From contig QHZD01000029.1 of the NCBI GenBank assembly GCA_003225315.1, positions 33,083 to 97,082 of the forward strand: 64,000 nucleotides of DNA, given 5' to 3'. Position numbers and translations under genes: made by a program. Below, one piece after another: positions 1-10,211 of this stretch. The number at the start of each line of letters is the position of its first letter. Position 1 is the first letter of the stretch. This DNA comes from Acidobacteriota bacterium (GTDB lineage Bacteria > Acidobacteriota > Terriglobia > Acidiferrales > UBA7541). The notes beneath the pieces were generated by a model. It was not told where the DNA came from. It did no database searches and saw only the letters and a program-made list of their open reading frames with translations.

Positions 1-1362
<1,362 letters not shown>

Positions 1363-1365
1363 CGC

Positions 1366-1638
1366 GTGGCGGGCGAATCCCAGGCTGACGGCGGGTCCAT
1401 TCGCAGCGCGATTCGCTGGGGTCTGGTTCTCGCGGCAGTGGCTACATTTGGATTTCGACTGCCGCGGCTGGTGCACGAAATTCGGGCATGGCGCGGGGCC
1501 GTTCAATTGGGCGACACATCCGGAGCCGAAGGCTTGCGAACTTTTGTGGTCGCCGACTCGATCGGCCTCTTGGTTGTTTTGGCTTTCGGTGTGGTGATCT
1601 ATTTCGTTTTGCGGCCGCGCAGCACGAGCCAGCCATGA
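1366..1638 (+). CDS. small two-helix membrane protein, unknown function
   Basis: A 90-residue protein starting with GTG three bases after the gyrB stop codon. It has two hydrophobic stretches, about residues 17-32 and 63-83, the second ending in a basic tail (LRPRSTSQP), so it is probably an inner-membrane protein with a short loop. I do not recognise a family. Its stop codon overlaps the next start codon (ATGA), which argues for translational coupling with gyrB and the following gene. The function is unknown. Confidence 0.6.
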   Translation: MAGESQADGGSIRSAIRWGLVLAAVATFGFRLPRLVHEIRAWRGAVQLGDTSGAEGLRTFVVADSIGLLVVLAFGVVIYFVLRPRSTSQP

Positions 1639-1886
1639 TGTATCAGTTGGGATGGGCTACGCTGCCGGGACTGCGGGGACTAAGCGTCAGCGAGTTTCGC
1701 GCGACGCCGACGAATACGCCTGACAACGATCGGGGCGTAGCGATCGAATTTGCAAGCGAGGCAGAGCGTGAAGCATTTTTGCGTGAGATCGAAGCTGCAT
1801 TCGCGGCGCGGCGCTTCACGAATTCCGCGGATGCATTCGATACGGTGAAGGCTTGGGTCATAGAACGGGCGGCAAAGAAGTTGTAG
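1635..1886 (+). CDS. small hypothetical protein between gyrB and gyrA
   Basis: An 83-residue soluble protein starting MMYQLGWATLPGLRG. The ATG at 1635 overlaps the upstream stop codon by four bases, which is the main reason for choosing this start; a longer open frame upstream would be antiparallel to the coding pattern of the neighbouring gene. The C-terminal half is charged and probably helical (EREAFLREIEAAFAARR). No family was recognised. The stop codon is directly followed by a palindromic repeat element that fills the gap to gyrA. Confidence 0.6.
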   Translation: MMYQLGWATLPGLRGLSVSEFRATPTNTPDNDRGVAIEFASEAEREAFLREIEAAFAARRFTNSADAFDTVKAWVIERAAKKL

Positions 1887-1976
1887 CTCAGGCCTTTAGG
1901 CCTGAGGAATTTCCGCCCAATTGGCGCGGAGCAAATGAAAAGAGTAAGACCCTCACCCCTGAAGGGGTGAGCTACA
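1882..1976. repeat. 95-bp palindromic element between gyrB cluster and gyrA
   Basis: The element is bounded by a 9-bp inverted repeat, TGTAGCTCA (1882-1890) and TGAGCTACA (1968-1976). Inside are two strong hairpins: 1887-1906 (arms CTCAGGCCT, loop TT) and 1952-1971 (arms CTCACCCCT, loop GA). The first hairpin starts at the stop codon of the preceding gene. This organisation resembles REP/BIME-type or small MITE-like elements. It could also act as a partial terminator or an RNA-processing site between the small genes and gyrA. Confidence 0.65.
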
Positions 1977-2011
1977 GGAATTCGTAACGCATTCGTAGGA
2001 CACGAGGACAC

Positions 2012-4669
2012 ATGGCGGACGAACAAAACCTATCGGTAATGATTCCGGTCGACATTGAAGCCGAGATGAGGAAGTCGTACCTCGACTACTCGATGAGCGT
2101 GATCATCGGGCGGGCGCTGCCGGACGTGCGCGACGGCCTGAAGCCCGTGCACCGCCGGATTCTTTTTGGCATGTACGAGCTGGGGCTTACGTCGACGAGG
2201 CCGTACCGCAAATGCGCGAAGATCGTCGGCGAAGTCCTCGGCAAATATCACCCGCACGGAGACACGCCGGTCTATGACGCGCTGGTGCGCATGGCGCAGG
2301 ACTTCAACATGCGCTATCCGCTGGTGGACGGGCAGGGCAACTTTGGCTCCGTGGACGGCGACATGCCGGCGGCGATGCGGTATACGGAAGCGCGGCTATC
2401 GAAAATCGCGGAAGAATTGCTCGCCGACATCGAGAAGGAAACCGTCGAATTCACGCCGAACTTCGACGAAACGGAAAAGGAACCCACGGTTCTCCCCACG
2501 CGCGTGCCGAATCTGCTTGTCAATGGCGCGAGCGGCATCGCGGTCGGCATGGCCACAAACATTCCGCCGCACAACCTGCGCGAAATTATTGACGCCACCA
2601 TGCTGCTGATCGAGAAGCCGGAAACGACTTTGAAAGAAGTGATGAAGCTCGTGCCTGGTCCGGACTTTCCGACCGGCGGCTACATTGCCGGTCGCGAAGG
2701 CATCGAAGCGGCCTACAAGTCCGGCCGCGGCAGCTTTACGATGCGCGCCAAAGCCGCAATCGAAGACGCCGGCAAAGACCGCGAAAACATCGTCATCACG
2801 GAAATTCCGTACCAGGTCAACAAGGCCACGCTCATCAAGCGCATCGCCGAGCTGGCGCAAAACAAGAAGATCGACGGCATTGCGGACGTGCGCGATGAAA
2901 GCGACCGCGACGGCATGCGCGTCGTGGTGGAGCTGAAACGCGGAGAGGAATCGCAACTCGTCCTGAACAACCTGTTCAAGCACACCCAGATGCAGGAATC
3001 GTTCGGCATGATCATGCTGGCGATTGCCGGCGGACAGCCGAAAGAGATGGGGCTGCTGGAATTCATCCGGCTCTTCATCGACCACCGCCGCGACGTGGTG
3101 GTGCGGCGCACGCGCTTCGAGCTGCGCAAAGCGCGCGAGCGCGAACACATTCTGACCGGCTACCAGGTGGCGCTCGATCACCTGGACGATGTAATCCGCA
3201 TCATCCGCGGATCCTCGGGCCGTGCCGAGGCCAAAGAAAACTTGCTCAAGTTTTTCTCCGAGCAGGAAGTCACGATCACAGAAAACGGAAAATCCAGGAA
3301 GGTCGAAGGCGTCAAGCTGGATGGTAGAAAGTACAAGCTCGGCGGAATCGAAGGAGAGACGGCGCGCGCGATTACCGGAGGCCTGACGCCCGTTCAAGTG
3401 GATGCGATCCTCGAATTGCAACTGCACCGCCTGACGCAGCTTTCCGTCGACGAAATCCTCAAGGAATTGAAATCCATCCGCGAACGCATTACGGAGCTGG
3501 AAGAGATTCTCGCGAGCGAGAAGAAACTGAAATCCGTCATCATCGGCGAACTGAAGGAAATCCAGAAGGATTACGGCGACGACCGGCGGACGCAGATCGT
3601 CGACAAGGTCGATGAAATCAAGCTTGAAGACCTGATTGCCGACACGGAGATGCTCATTACCGTGAGCCATGCGGGCTACATCAAGCGCACGGCGGCGGAC
3701 ACCTACCGGCACCAGTCGCGCGGCGGCAAGGGGCGCATCGGCGCCAAGACGAAGGAAGAAGATTTCGTCGAGCACCTGTTCATCGCATCGGCGCACAGCT
3801 ACATTTTGCTGTTTACATCGAAGGGCCGCGTTTACTGGCTGAAAGTGTACGAGTTGCCGGAAGCGGCAGCGGCCACGCGCGGCAAGGCAATTTCCAGCCT
3901 GGTGAAGTTCCAGGAAGATGAAAAACTCACCGCGCTTGTCTCGGCGCGCAACCTGGAAGAAGCGGACAAGTTTGTTTTCATGGCCACGAAAAGCGGCACG
4001 GTGAAAAAATCGGCGCTGACGGAATTTTCCAACCCGCGTTCGACCGGCATCATCGCCATCACCCTCGACGGCAAGGACGAACTGATCGGCGCGAAACTGA
4101 CCGACGGCAAGAAAATGATTTTCCTGGCCAGCCACGACGGCCAGGCGATCCTCTTCCGCGAAACGGAAGTGCGTCCGATGGGGCGCAACGCTGGCGGCGT
4201 GAACGGCATGGACCTTGCCAAGGACGACTACGTTGTGAGCATGGATGCGGTTCAGCCGGACTTCGAGATCATCGCCAAAGAGCACAAGACCACGACGCAG
4301 AATCTTGAGGAGCTTGAGAACGAACAGATCAAGGACTCTCTGGTGACGCTGATGCTGACCGTCTCCGAGAAGGGCTACGGGAAGCGCACGCCGCTGGCGG
4401 AATACCGCATCACGTCACGCGGGGGCAAGGGCGTGGTCAACATGAAGACGACGGACCGAAACGGGTACGTCGTGGCCACGCTGCAAGTGACCGAAGAATC
4501 GGACGTCATGATCATCGCGCACAACGGCAAAGTGATTCGCGTGCATGCGAACGAAATCCGCGAGGCCGGCCGCTCGACGCAGGGCGTTCGCCTACTGAGG
4601 CTCGAAGCGGACGATTCCGTGGCCGCCGCCGCCGTCTTGCAGGAAGAAAACGAGGAAGAGAAGAAGTAA
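2012..4669 (+). CDS. gyrA: DNA gyrase subunit A
   Basis: The breakage-reunion subunit of DNA gyrase, 885 residues. The catalytic tyrosine is Tyr124 in the motif [10 protein letters not shown]. The quinolone-resistance region reads [13 protein letters not shown]: Thr85 and Asp89 occupy the positions of E. coli Ser83 and Asp87, and Pro86 that of Ala84. The C-terminal beta-pinwheel carries a GyrA box variant, QSRGGKG (residues 568-574), which is expected for gyrase rather than topoisomerase IV. The protein ends in a short acidic tail (EENEEEKK). The ATG at 2012 gives the normal N-terminus. A clear intrinsic terminator follows the stop codon. Confidence 0.98.
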   Translation: MADEQNLSVMIPVDIEAEMRKSYLDYSMSVIIGRALPDVRDGLKPVHRRILFGMYELGLTSTRPYRKCAKIVGEVLGKYHPHGDTPVYDALVRMAQDFNMRYPLVDGQGNFGSVDGDMPAAMRYTEARLSKIAEELLADIEKETVEFTPNFDETEKEPTVLPTRVPNLLVNGASGIAVGMATNIPPHNLREIIDATMLLIEKPETTLKEVMKLVPGPDFPTGGYIAGREGIEAAYKSGRGSFTMRAKAAIEDAGKDRENIVITEIPYQVNKATLIKRIAELAQNKKIDGIADVRDESDRDGMRVVVELKRGEESQLVLNNLFKHTQMQESFGMIMLAIAGGQPKEMGLLEFIRLFIDHRRDVVVRRTRFELRKAREREHILTGYQVALDHLDDVIRIIRGSSGRAEAKENLLKFFSEQEVTITENGKSRKVEGVKLDGRKYKLGGIEGETARAITGGLTPVQVDAILELQLHRLTQLSVDEILKELKSIRERITELEEILASEKKLKSVIIGELKEIQKDYGDDRRTQIVDKVDEIKLEDLIADTEMLITVSHAGYIKRTAADTYRHQSRGGKGRIGAKTKEEDFVEHLFIASAHSYILLFTSKGRVYWLKVYELPEAAAATRGKAISSLVKFQEDEKLTALVSARNLEEADKFVFMATKSGTVKKSALTEFSNPRSTGIIAITLDGKDELIGAKLTDGKKMIFLASHDGQAILFRETEVRPMGRNAGGVNGMDLAKDDYVVSMDAVQPDFEIIAKEHKTTTQNLEELENEQIKDSLVTLMLTVSEKGYGKRTPLAEYRITSRGGKGVVNMKTTDRNGYVVATLQVTEESDVMIIAHNGKVIRVHANEIREAGRSTQGVRLLRLEADDSVAAAAVLQEENEEEKK

Positions 4670-4691
4670 ATCCGCAACTCTGAAAATAAAT

Positions 4692-4722
4692 GGGGCACGA
4701 TGTTTCGTGCCCCTTTTCTGTT
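4692..4722 (+). terminator. intrinsic terminator of gyrA
   Basis: A perfect 9-bp stem, GGGGCACGA (4692-4700) and TCGTGCCCC (4705-4713), has a four-base loop and is followed by TTTTCTGTTT. It lies 22 bp after the gyrA stop codon. Confidence 0.9.
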
Positions 4723-4747
4723 TAGGCTTGCGTTACACTACTTCCCC

Positions 4748-5911
4748 ATGAAAATCACACGCCGAATTTTTTCCTTCGTTTTTCTCCTTGGTCTCTTTGT
4801 TTTTCCAGTTGCAGGCGGATCGGCGGACAAGCCTGCTGCAAGTCGTAAATATCTTGTTTTCGTTGGGACGTACACGACCAAAACGGAGAGCAAAGGAATT
4901 TACTCGTACGAGTTTGATTCGGAAATTGGGAAGCTAACGCCGAAGGGCCTCGCGGCGGAGACAAGGGACCCGTCGTGGGTGGTGGTGCATCCCAGCGGAA
5001 AGTTTTTGTACGCGGCGAACGAAGCGGGCAAGGCCAGCACCGTAAGCGCGTTTGCGATTGATGCGAAGAGCGGGAAGCTTACGCTGCTGAATCAACTTCC
5101 GGCGCTGGGCGAGGATCCGTGCTATCTGTCGTTCGACAAAACCGGCAAATACGTATTCGTCGCGAATTACAGCTCCGGCAACGTCGTGGTGTTTCCGATT
5201 GGTGCCGACGGCAAGCTCGCGGCAGCCACCGCGAATGTCCGCGACGAGGGCAAGCCCGGCCCCAACAAGGAACGCCAGGACGGCCCGCACGCGCACTGGA
5301 TTGAGACTTCACCAGACAATCGCTTCGCGTTGGTTGCCGACCTTGGCCTGGATGAAGTGCTGGTCTACAAGTTCGATGTTGGGAATGGCTTACTAACGCC
5401 GAATGATCCTGCTTATGCGAAGATTGAGGCCGGCTCCGGTCCCCGGCACTTGGCTTTCTCACCAAACGAAAAGTTTGTTTACGTCACGAATGAGCTTTCC
5501 TCCACAGTGACGGCATTCTCCTACAATTCCGAAAAAGGAGCGCTGAGCAAAATTCACACCAACCAAACCCTGCCTGCAGGATTCGTGGGGGAGAACGACA
5601 CGGCCGAGATCGTCGTCCATCCCTCGGGTAGGTTTCTTTATGTCTCAAATCGCGGCCACGACAGCGTCGCTGAATTCTCTCTTGATCGAGCCAACGGCAA
5701 GATGGCGCATCTTGGAATCAGTCATACCGGAGGAAAGACACCACGGAATTTTGCCATCGACCCGAGCGGCAAATACATGCTGGCGGAGAACCAACTGTCG
5801 AACAACATTGTCGTTTTCAAGATCGATCCCGCAACTGGGGGGCTGACGCCTACGGGGCAGGTTGTCGAAGTTCCCTCGCCCGTTAATATTGCCTTCTTGC
5901 CTGAGGATTGA
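4748..5911 (+). CDS. secreted lactonase-family beta-propeller (6-phosphogluconolactonase YbhE-like)
   Basis: A 387-residue protein of the YbhE/lactonase family, seven-bladed propellers of which some hydrolyse 6-phosphogluconolactone. Typical motifs are FVGTYTTKTESKGIYSYEFD near the N-terminus, repeated HPSGKFLYAANE / DKTGKYVFVANYSSGNV blades, and GPRHLAFSPN. The chosen ATG gives MKITRRIFSFVFLLGLFVF, a signal peptide, so the protein is exported. That makes a role in the cytoplasmic pentose phosphate pathway unlikely; a periplasmic sugar-lactone hydrolase is a better guess. A -10-like TACACT (4734-4739) lies just upstream of the start. Confidence 0.85.
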   Translation: MKITRRIFSFVFLLGLFVFPVAGGSADKPAASRKYLVFVGTYTTKTESKGIYSYEFDSEIGKLTPKGLAAETRDPSWVVVHPSGKFLYAANEAGKASTVSAFAIDAKSGKLTLLNQLPALGEDPCYLSFDKTGKYVFVANYSSGNVVVFPIGADGKLAAATANVRDEGKPGPNKERQDGPHAHWIETSPDNRFALVADLGLDEVLVYKFDVGNGLLTPNDPAYAKIEAGSGPRHLAFSPNEKFVYVTNELSSTVTAFSYNSEKGALSKIHTNQTLPAGFVGENDTAEIVVHPSGRFLYVSNRGHDSVAEFSLDRANGKMAHLGISHTGGKTPRNFAIDPSGKYMLAENQLSNNIVVFKIDPATGGLTPTGQVVEVPSPVNIAFLPED

Positions 5912-5960
5912 GTTCGGCTCGCGGTCCGGCTTGGATCGAACGAGGTTCAAAGTGGAAAAA

Positions 5961-6078
5961 GCCCCCACCCCCCAGTTTTTGGTAAGTGTTGCATCTAAAG
6001 GGCTTGGTTATTGTGCAAGTCCTTTGTTTGCAAATACATACGAGTTGGCTACGTAAGTGTTGCATTTAAAGAACTTAG
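5961..6078 (+). repeat. ~115-bp dispersed repeat, copy 1
   Basis: A run of CCCCCACCCCCC is followed by AGTTTTTGGTAAGTGTTGCA and then, about 70 bp further on, by a second related unit (GTAAGTGTTGCATTTAAAG, from 6053). The same arrangement with the same spacing occurs in opposite orientation at 40745-40857. No convincing coding sequence covers it. The rest of the gene-free stretch 5912-6340 holds one hairpin at 6213-6242. Confidence 0.65.
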
Positions 6079-6212
6079 GGGTTAACAGAATCTTGAGTTT
6101 GGGCCGACTCTGCCTACCATAAAAGGCAAAACCCCAGATGAATTGAATCCTTCCCCGGCTTAAAGAGTAGGACCCGCGAGAAGGCCCCATCAGGAATCTG
6201 CGCACGCCAAAT

Positions 6213-6242
6213 AAGAAACGGCAGCCGAGGCTGCCGCTTCTT
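6213..6242. other. strong hairpin in intergenic region
   Basis: Arms AAGAA-a-CGGCAGCC (6213-6226) and GGCTGCCG-c-TTCTT (6229-6242) form a near-perfect stem. It is not followed by a U-tract of its own, although A-rich and T-rich ends flank the stem, so it may be a weak terminator or a remnant of a mobile end. Confidence 0.5.
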
Positions 6243-6340
6243 AAACCAAGTCATAGCTTGACCCGGACGCATTATACCACATCCACTCTGATCGCCCCGG
6301 GAAGAGTCATTGGTTTGCGTGGCTGGCAAAGTGGAAGTCC

Positions 6341-6368
6341 TTGCACCTCGGGAAATTTACGTTACAAT
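6341..6368 (+). promoter_or_regulatory. sigma70-type promoter of the ABM-domain gene
   Basis: TTGCAC (6341-6346), a 16-bp spacer and TACAAT (6363-6368) lie 10 bp before the ATG at 6379, so the transcript would have a very short leader. Confidence 0.6.
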
Positions 6369-6378
6369 CCCCGCCAAC

Positions 6379-6759
6379 ATGGCGAAGCGCAAAGCAAGAA
6401 AAGCGGCGGCGAGAAGACCGAAACGCAGCGGACGCAAAGGGCGAGCGGCGACCGGCGGGAGACTGCCGAAGGACGCCGTGACGTTAATTGTTATCCTGCA
6501 GGCGCGCGAGGGGCAGGAAACGCTGCTGGAGGCGGAATTGCGCGCGCTGGTAGGTCCCTCACGAAAAGAAGAGGGCTGCTTGACGTACAACCTTCATCGG
6601 TCCATCGATACGCCAGGCGCGCTGCTGCTGCACGAAGTGTGGACGAGCCGCGAGGCGCACACCGAACACACGAATACGCCACATTTCCTGCGCTGGAACG
6701 CCCGCAAGGACGCGCTGCTCGCGTCTCGCGACGCCACCTTCTGGACACAGGTTGCCTAA
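6379..6759 (+). CDS. antibiotic biosynthesis monooxygenase (ABM) domain protein
   Basis: A 126-residue protein. The first ~35 residues are extremely basic (MAKRKARKAAARRPKRSGRK), followed by a single ABM / dimeric alpha-beta barrel domain: LIVILQAREGQETLLEAELRALVGPSRKEEGCLTYNLHRS, then LHEVWTSREAHTEHTNTPHF. In this fold the pattern of E-GCL-Y and the W/H motif near the C-terminus is typical of YgiN-like quinol monooxygenases or of small stress proteins. The basic tail is unusual for the family and could bind nucleic acid or anionic lipid; that is a guess. The ATG at 6379 follows a promoter closely; a longer frame upstream lacks support. Confidence 0.75.
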   Translation: MAKRKARKAAARRPKRSGRKGRAATGGRLPKDAVTLIVILQAREGQETLLEAELRALVGPSRKEEGCLTYNLHRSIDTPGALLLHEVWTSREAHTEHTNTPHFLRWNARKDALLASRDATFWTQVA

Positions 6760-6773
6760 GCAGAACTTCCTGG

Positions 6774-7928
6774 TCAGCCTTCTGGTGCAGCGAGGTAATA
6801 GCCCGGGCGGGCGCGGACCTTCAAGTTTTTTGCGTCGTTGCGAGCGATACTCACTTTAATTTCGTGATAGCCGGGAGTATCGGCGCCCGTTGGGGTGTAG
6901 CTGATGTTGTATTGTGAGTGCAGCTCGCCGCCCATTTCGTCGATGGCTTTTTCGATAGAGTGGTCCTTGAAGGTAGAGAGGTGTGCGCCTCCCGTGGCGG
7001 TGGCGGCGACTTCCAGCGCGTGATCCTTCACTTGATCGTGAATGTGCTGGACGATCCAGACCGCCGCGGCCATCAGGTCAATATTGCCATAGCGGTTTTC
7101 CTCGCTGGTGGGCGTTTGCGGGACGCCGGGCTGCGGAGGCAGCGGAAATGTGCCCGGAGGAGTGATTTGCGGCCGCGTGTTTTTGGGCTTGGCTTGCAGC
7201 TCCGCGCGAGTGGTGGAGAGCCCGACACTGTAAATGGTGACGTTAGCCAATTGCGCCTGCCGCAGGACCTCGCCGAGCTTGGCTTCGCTTCCGGCGTCAG
7301 TAGCTTCGGAGACGATCATCAGCACACGGCGGCGGCCGGGCTTATCCGCAGTGACCTCGGGACGGCCCGAAAGCATTTCCACACCGAGGGCCATAGCGTC
7401 GTAGAGCTTCGAGCCCGATGTGCCCTCCCGTAGATGGGCAAAGGTGTTCTCGATCCGGTCGCTGTTCGTGGTGAAATCCTGCAGCTTGTCGACGGAGTCG
7501 TTGAAGCCCACAACGGCGGCTTCTCCGGTTGACCCCATAACGGTTTGCGTGAACAGAATGCCAGTCTTGCGCACCTGCGGCAGGAGCGGTTCGATGCGGG
7601 AACTGGTTTCGAGCAGGATCACCAGAGAGAGCGGGTCACCGCCAAGATCGAAGTGAGAAATCCGTTGAGCCACGCCATTGTCGGTAATCTGAAAATCGCG
7701 CGCCTCCAAGTTGTGAACCATTTCGCCGCGGCCATCGCGCACCGTCACAGGCGTGTTTACGAGCGCAACCTGCACTTTGACTTTGGCTTGCGTGTCCTTG
7801 GGAGGCAACTGGACTTCCACGCCGGGTTTGGGAGGGATGGGGCCGGAGGGAGCCTGCGCGCGGCCGGCAACGGCAGCGAAAGCTGCAAGAAGTGTTAGAG
7901 CGAGGGCTGCGGAAGCGGGTCGGATCAT
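6774..7928 (-). CDS. VWFA-related Acidobacterial-domain protein, secreted
   Basis: A 384-residue protein with a signal peptide (MIRPASAALALTLLAAFAAVAGRAQA) and a von Willebrand A-type domain of the form abundant in Acidobacteriota. The region VTVRDGRGEMVHNLEARDFQ before the VWA fold is characteristic of that family, as is the C-terminal YTPTGADTPGYHEIKV. The metal-ion-dependent adhesion site, normally DxSxS, reads ETSSR here (LLETSSRIEP), so metal binding may be weakened or lost. The role of the family is unknown; it is probably periplasmic protein binding. It is convergent with the ABM gene. Confidence 0.85.
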   Translation of the reverse strand: MIRPASAALALTLLAAFAAVAGRAQAPSGPIPPKPGVEVQLPPKDTQAKVKVQVALVNTPVTVRDGRGEMVHNLEARDFQITDNGVAQRISHFDLGGDPLSLVILLETSSRIEPLLPQVRKTGILFTQTVMGSTGEAAVVGFNDSVDKLQDFTTNSDRIENTFAHLREGTSGSKLYDAMALGVEMLSGRPEVTADKPGRRRVLMIVSEATDAGSEAKLGEVLRQAQLANVTIYSVGLSTTRAELQAKPKNTRPQITPPGTFPLPPQPGVPQTPTSEENRYGNIDLMAAAVWIVQHIHDQVKDHALEVAATATGGAHLSTFKDHSIEKAIDEMGGELHSQYNISYTPTGADTPGYHEIKVSIARNDAKNLKVRARPGYYLAAPEG

Positions 7929-8102
7929 GCGGATTTCCTGGTACGACGGGATTTGGCCTCGGCCAGATTAGTGCTCCCTCATACACGAATCAAACTTCCT
8001 GCACTACACTGTACTTGATTCGACGCAGGTACAGCGGAAGACGTTGCCGCGAGGCGCTGCGATTCCTACAATCAGAGTTCGTCTCAATGGGAGAAAAGAC
8101 CG

Positions 8103-8978
8103 ATGTCCGACGGGAAAAAACTGAAGCCCCAGCACGCGCCGAAAGCGCCGCACGAAGACACGAAGTTTTTGGCGAGCACTCCAGCGCGGCCCATCCGCAT
8201 CCTGGGCGAATACATTCACCCGCTGGTGCAGCTCAAAAGAGAGGGCATTGGGGACACCATCGTAATGTTCGGTTCGGCGCGCATCGAATCCCACGAAACG
8301 GCGCAAGCGCGATGCACGCGGTTGAAAAATGTGAAGACCTCGAAGCTCTCGGCAGCCAAGCTGGCCAAGCACCGCGCGGACGTGAGACATGCACGGAGCC
8401 TGCTGGAGATGTCCCGCTATTACGAAGAAGCGCGGCAGCTTTCGCACAAGCTGACCACCTGGTCGCTCACGCTAGGGCCCAGGCCGCGGCGCTTTGTGGT
8501 CTGTTCGGGCGGCGGCCCGGGAATCATGGAAGCGGCGAACCGCGGAGCGTATGAGGCGGACGGAAAATCCGTGGGGCTTTCCATCGAGCTGCCACACGAA
8601 CAATTTGCCAACCCCTACATCAGCCCGGAGCTGAGCTTCAATTTCAAATACTTTTTCATGCGCAAACTGTGGTTCGCGCAGATCGCCAAAGCACTGATTG
8701 TGTTTCCCGGCGGCTTCGGAACGATGGATGAACTCTGGGAAATGTTGACGCTGCTGCAAACGGGGAAGCTGGCGAAGCATAACCTCATTTTGATTTATGG
8801 CCGCAAATATTGGGACGAGGTGCTGAACTGGAAGGCCATGGTGCGCTGGGGCATGATCAATGAAGAAGAGTACAAGATGCTGCAGTTCGCCGACACCGTG
8901 GATGAAGCGTTCGACCGCATCCGAGCGGGGCTTGAGAAATACCACATGGAAGGCGACCAGTTCTTGCAGGCGTACTAG
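8103..8978 (+). CDS. LOG family protein (TIGR00730-like nucleotide phosphoribohydrolase)
   Basis: A 291-residue protein with the Rossmann-fold LOG signature: FGSARIE, CSGGGPGIMEAANRGA and FPGGFGTMDELWEMLTLLQTGK. PGGxGTxxE is the catalytic motif of this family, long misnamed lysine decarboxylase. Members cleave nucleoside 5'-monophosphates into base and ribose 5-phosphate, either in cytokinin activation or in nucleotide salvage. Here an internal helical segment between the first strand and the GGGPG loop makes it the longer subtype. It probably has a cytoplasmic housekeeping role. The start at 8103 is the first ATG of the frame; no strong ribosome binding site is visible. Confidence 0.85.
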   Translation: MSDGKKLKPQHAPKAPHEDTKFLASTPARPIRILGEYIHPLVQLKREGIGDTIVMFGSARIESHETAQARCTRLKNVKTSKLSAAKLAKHRADVRHARSLLEMSRYYEEARQLSHKLTTWSLTLGPRPRRFVVCSGGGPGIMEAANRGAYEADGKSVGLSIELPHEQFANPYISPELSFNFKYFFMRKLWFAQIAKALIVFPGGFGTMDELWEMLTLLQTGKLAKHNLILIYGRKYWDEVLNWKAMVRWGMINEEEYKMLQFADTVDEAFDRIRAGLEKYHMEGDQFLQAY

Positions 8979-9115
8979 CCGATCTCAAACAAATCCTAAA
9001 TGACTTTGTTTCAACCGGTTGTACAGTTTCTTGCGACATTCCATGCCACGGCGTGTTTTATGAATCAGATGTCACCCCATCCCAGTCGGGGCCGAATAGG
9101 GAGGATGGAGAGACC

Positions 9116-9445
9116 ATGACGTTTCAAACAGGAGAGAGGAAGTCTCGATCAAGGGCCCTGTTGGTGTCAGCAGTAGTACTTGGCATGCTGGCGTTTGCGG
9201 GAACACCCCGGGCATCTGCCGAGGACTACGATCGTTGTCAGCGCCGCATCGCCAAGGCGGACCACAAACTCCACGAAGCCGTGGAACATCACGGCTGGAA
9301 TAGCCGGCAAGCCGAGCGCCGGCGTCATGAACTGCACGAGGCTCGCGAACAATGCTGGAGAGAGCGGCATCGCTGGTGGGATGAAGACGGCCATCGTTGG
9401 CATTCCGATCGCGATTGGGATGACCACGATCACGATCGTCACTAA
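9116..9445 (+). CDS. small secreted histidine/aspartate-rich protein
   Basis: A 109-residue protein with a signal peptide ending near ASA-ED. The mature part is helical and charged (RCQRRIAKADHKLHEAVEHHG) and ends in a tract of His, Asp and Trp (WHSDRDWDDHDHDRH). Two cysteines remain in the mature chain. Such tails often bind divalent metals, but no function can be assigned. A GGAGGATGGAGAG ribosome binding region precedes the ATG, which decides the start. A strong terminator follows. Confidence 0.7.
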   Translation: MTFQTGERKSRSRALLVSAVVLGMLAFAGTPRASAEDYDRCQRRIAKADHKLHEAVEHHGWNSRQAERRRHELHEAREQCWRERHRWWDEDGHRWHSDRDWDDHDHDRH

Positions 9446-9476
9446 ACCATCACGGTAGCTAGCCCTGGAAAAACGG

Positions 9477-9520
9477 AACGGGGCGCCCCGGACTAAACCG
9501 GAGCGCCCCGTTCTTGTCTT
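9477..9520. terminator. bidirectional intrinsic terminator
   Basis: Arms AACGGGGCGC-c-CCGG and CCGG-a-GCGCCCCGTT flank an ACTAAA loop. CTTGTCTT follows on the plus strand and a T-rich run follows on the minus strand. It separates two convergent genes. Confidence 0.85.
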
Positions 9521-9539
9521 ACCATGATGAAGCTCAGAA

Positions 9540-9854
9540 TTAGCGCGAATTCACCAGCTCTTCATCGGAAAAAACAGCTTCAAAGCGCCGAGTTTCATCT
9601 TGATCGTGCAACATCACGATCGGAACGACCCGCAGATATTGCTTGCAGGCATGGCATTGCGTGACTTCACCCTGCAAGTCCTGCAAGAAGCCATCCGTGA
9701 AATGATAAAGCGCGCGCTCGCGCCGGGCATTCTTCTTGTCCCGCGCGCCGCAGTGCGGACAGATAAATTCCACCATGTCCTTCTGCGGATCGCGGTCCAG
9801 AGCAGCCCAGCCGGTGCGGCGCACACCTACAGTTTCGAGATTGTGCCGGCCCAT
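9540..9854 (-). CDS. zinc-ribbon protein, unknown function
   Basis: A 104-residue protein with two CxxC pairs, FICPHCGARD and TQCHACKQYL, spaced about 35 residues apart as in a zinc ribbon. The segment between them is basic and aromatic, and the C-terminus is acidic (FEAVFSDEELVNSR). The ATG at 9854 is preceded by AAGGAGGAATG at good spacing. Likely a small cytoplasmic nucleic-acid or protein-binding factor; no specific family was recognised. Confidence 0.7.
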   Translation of the reverse strand: MGRHNLETVGVRRTGWAALDRDPQKDMVEFICPHCGARDKKNARRERALYHFTDGFLQDLQGEVTQCHACKQYLRVVPIVMLHDQDETRRFEAVFSDEELVNSR

Positions 9855-10154
9855 GGGGCATTCCTCCTTAGATCCACGTCCACAATGGATAAGATGCACA
9901 ATAATGTCATCCAGATACCGTTTTCTGTAACATGCTCATTCTACGCTATTTATATCATTATCCGCACGTCCAAGGTACTTCTTTTCTCCGCCAAACTCGT
10001 CCCTTTCGCTGAAGCCGACGGGAACTTGTCGCTACCCTTGGTGTCCAAGGCAGGGAGGACGCGCGCAACCTCACATCCCTGCGAGCGCGGCGCCGGTCTC
10101 CTGGAGATCTAGAGCAACCCCCAGGAAATCGGCGCCGCAAAAATTTTGTGGCTT

Positions 10155-10176
10155 CGTTCCGCGAGACCGCGGAACG
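10155..10176. other. hairpin upstream of tonB-like gene
   Basis: Perfect 9-bp arms CGTTCCGCG and CGCGGAACG flank AGAC, 36 bp before the start codon of the TonB-like gene. This may be a leader structure or an operator. The rest of the gap 9855-10211 shows nothing else clear. Confidence 0.45.
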
Positions 10177-10211
10177 GCCCATGTTCGCAGAAAAAAATGT
10201 GGAGGTGTGTG

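Noticed and set aside
2396..4285. 629-codon open frame antisense to gyrA
   Set aside because: Long antisense frames are expected from the codon bias of a GC-rich gene. The predicted protein is rich in Arg, His and Phe and lacks any motif or ribosome binding site.
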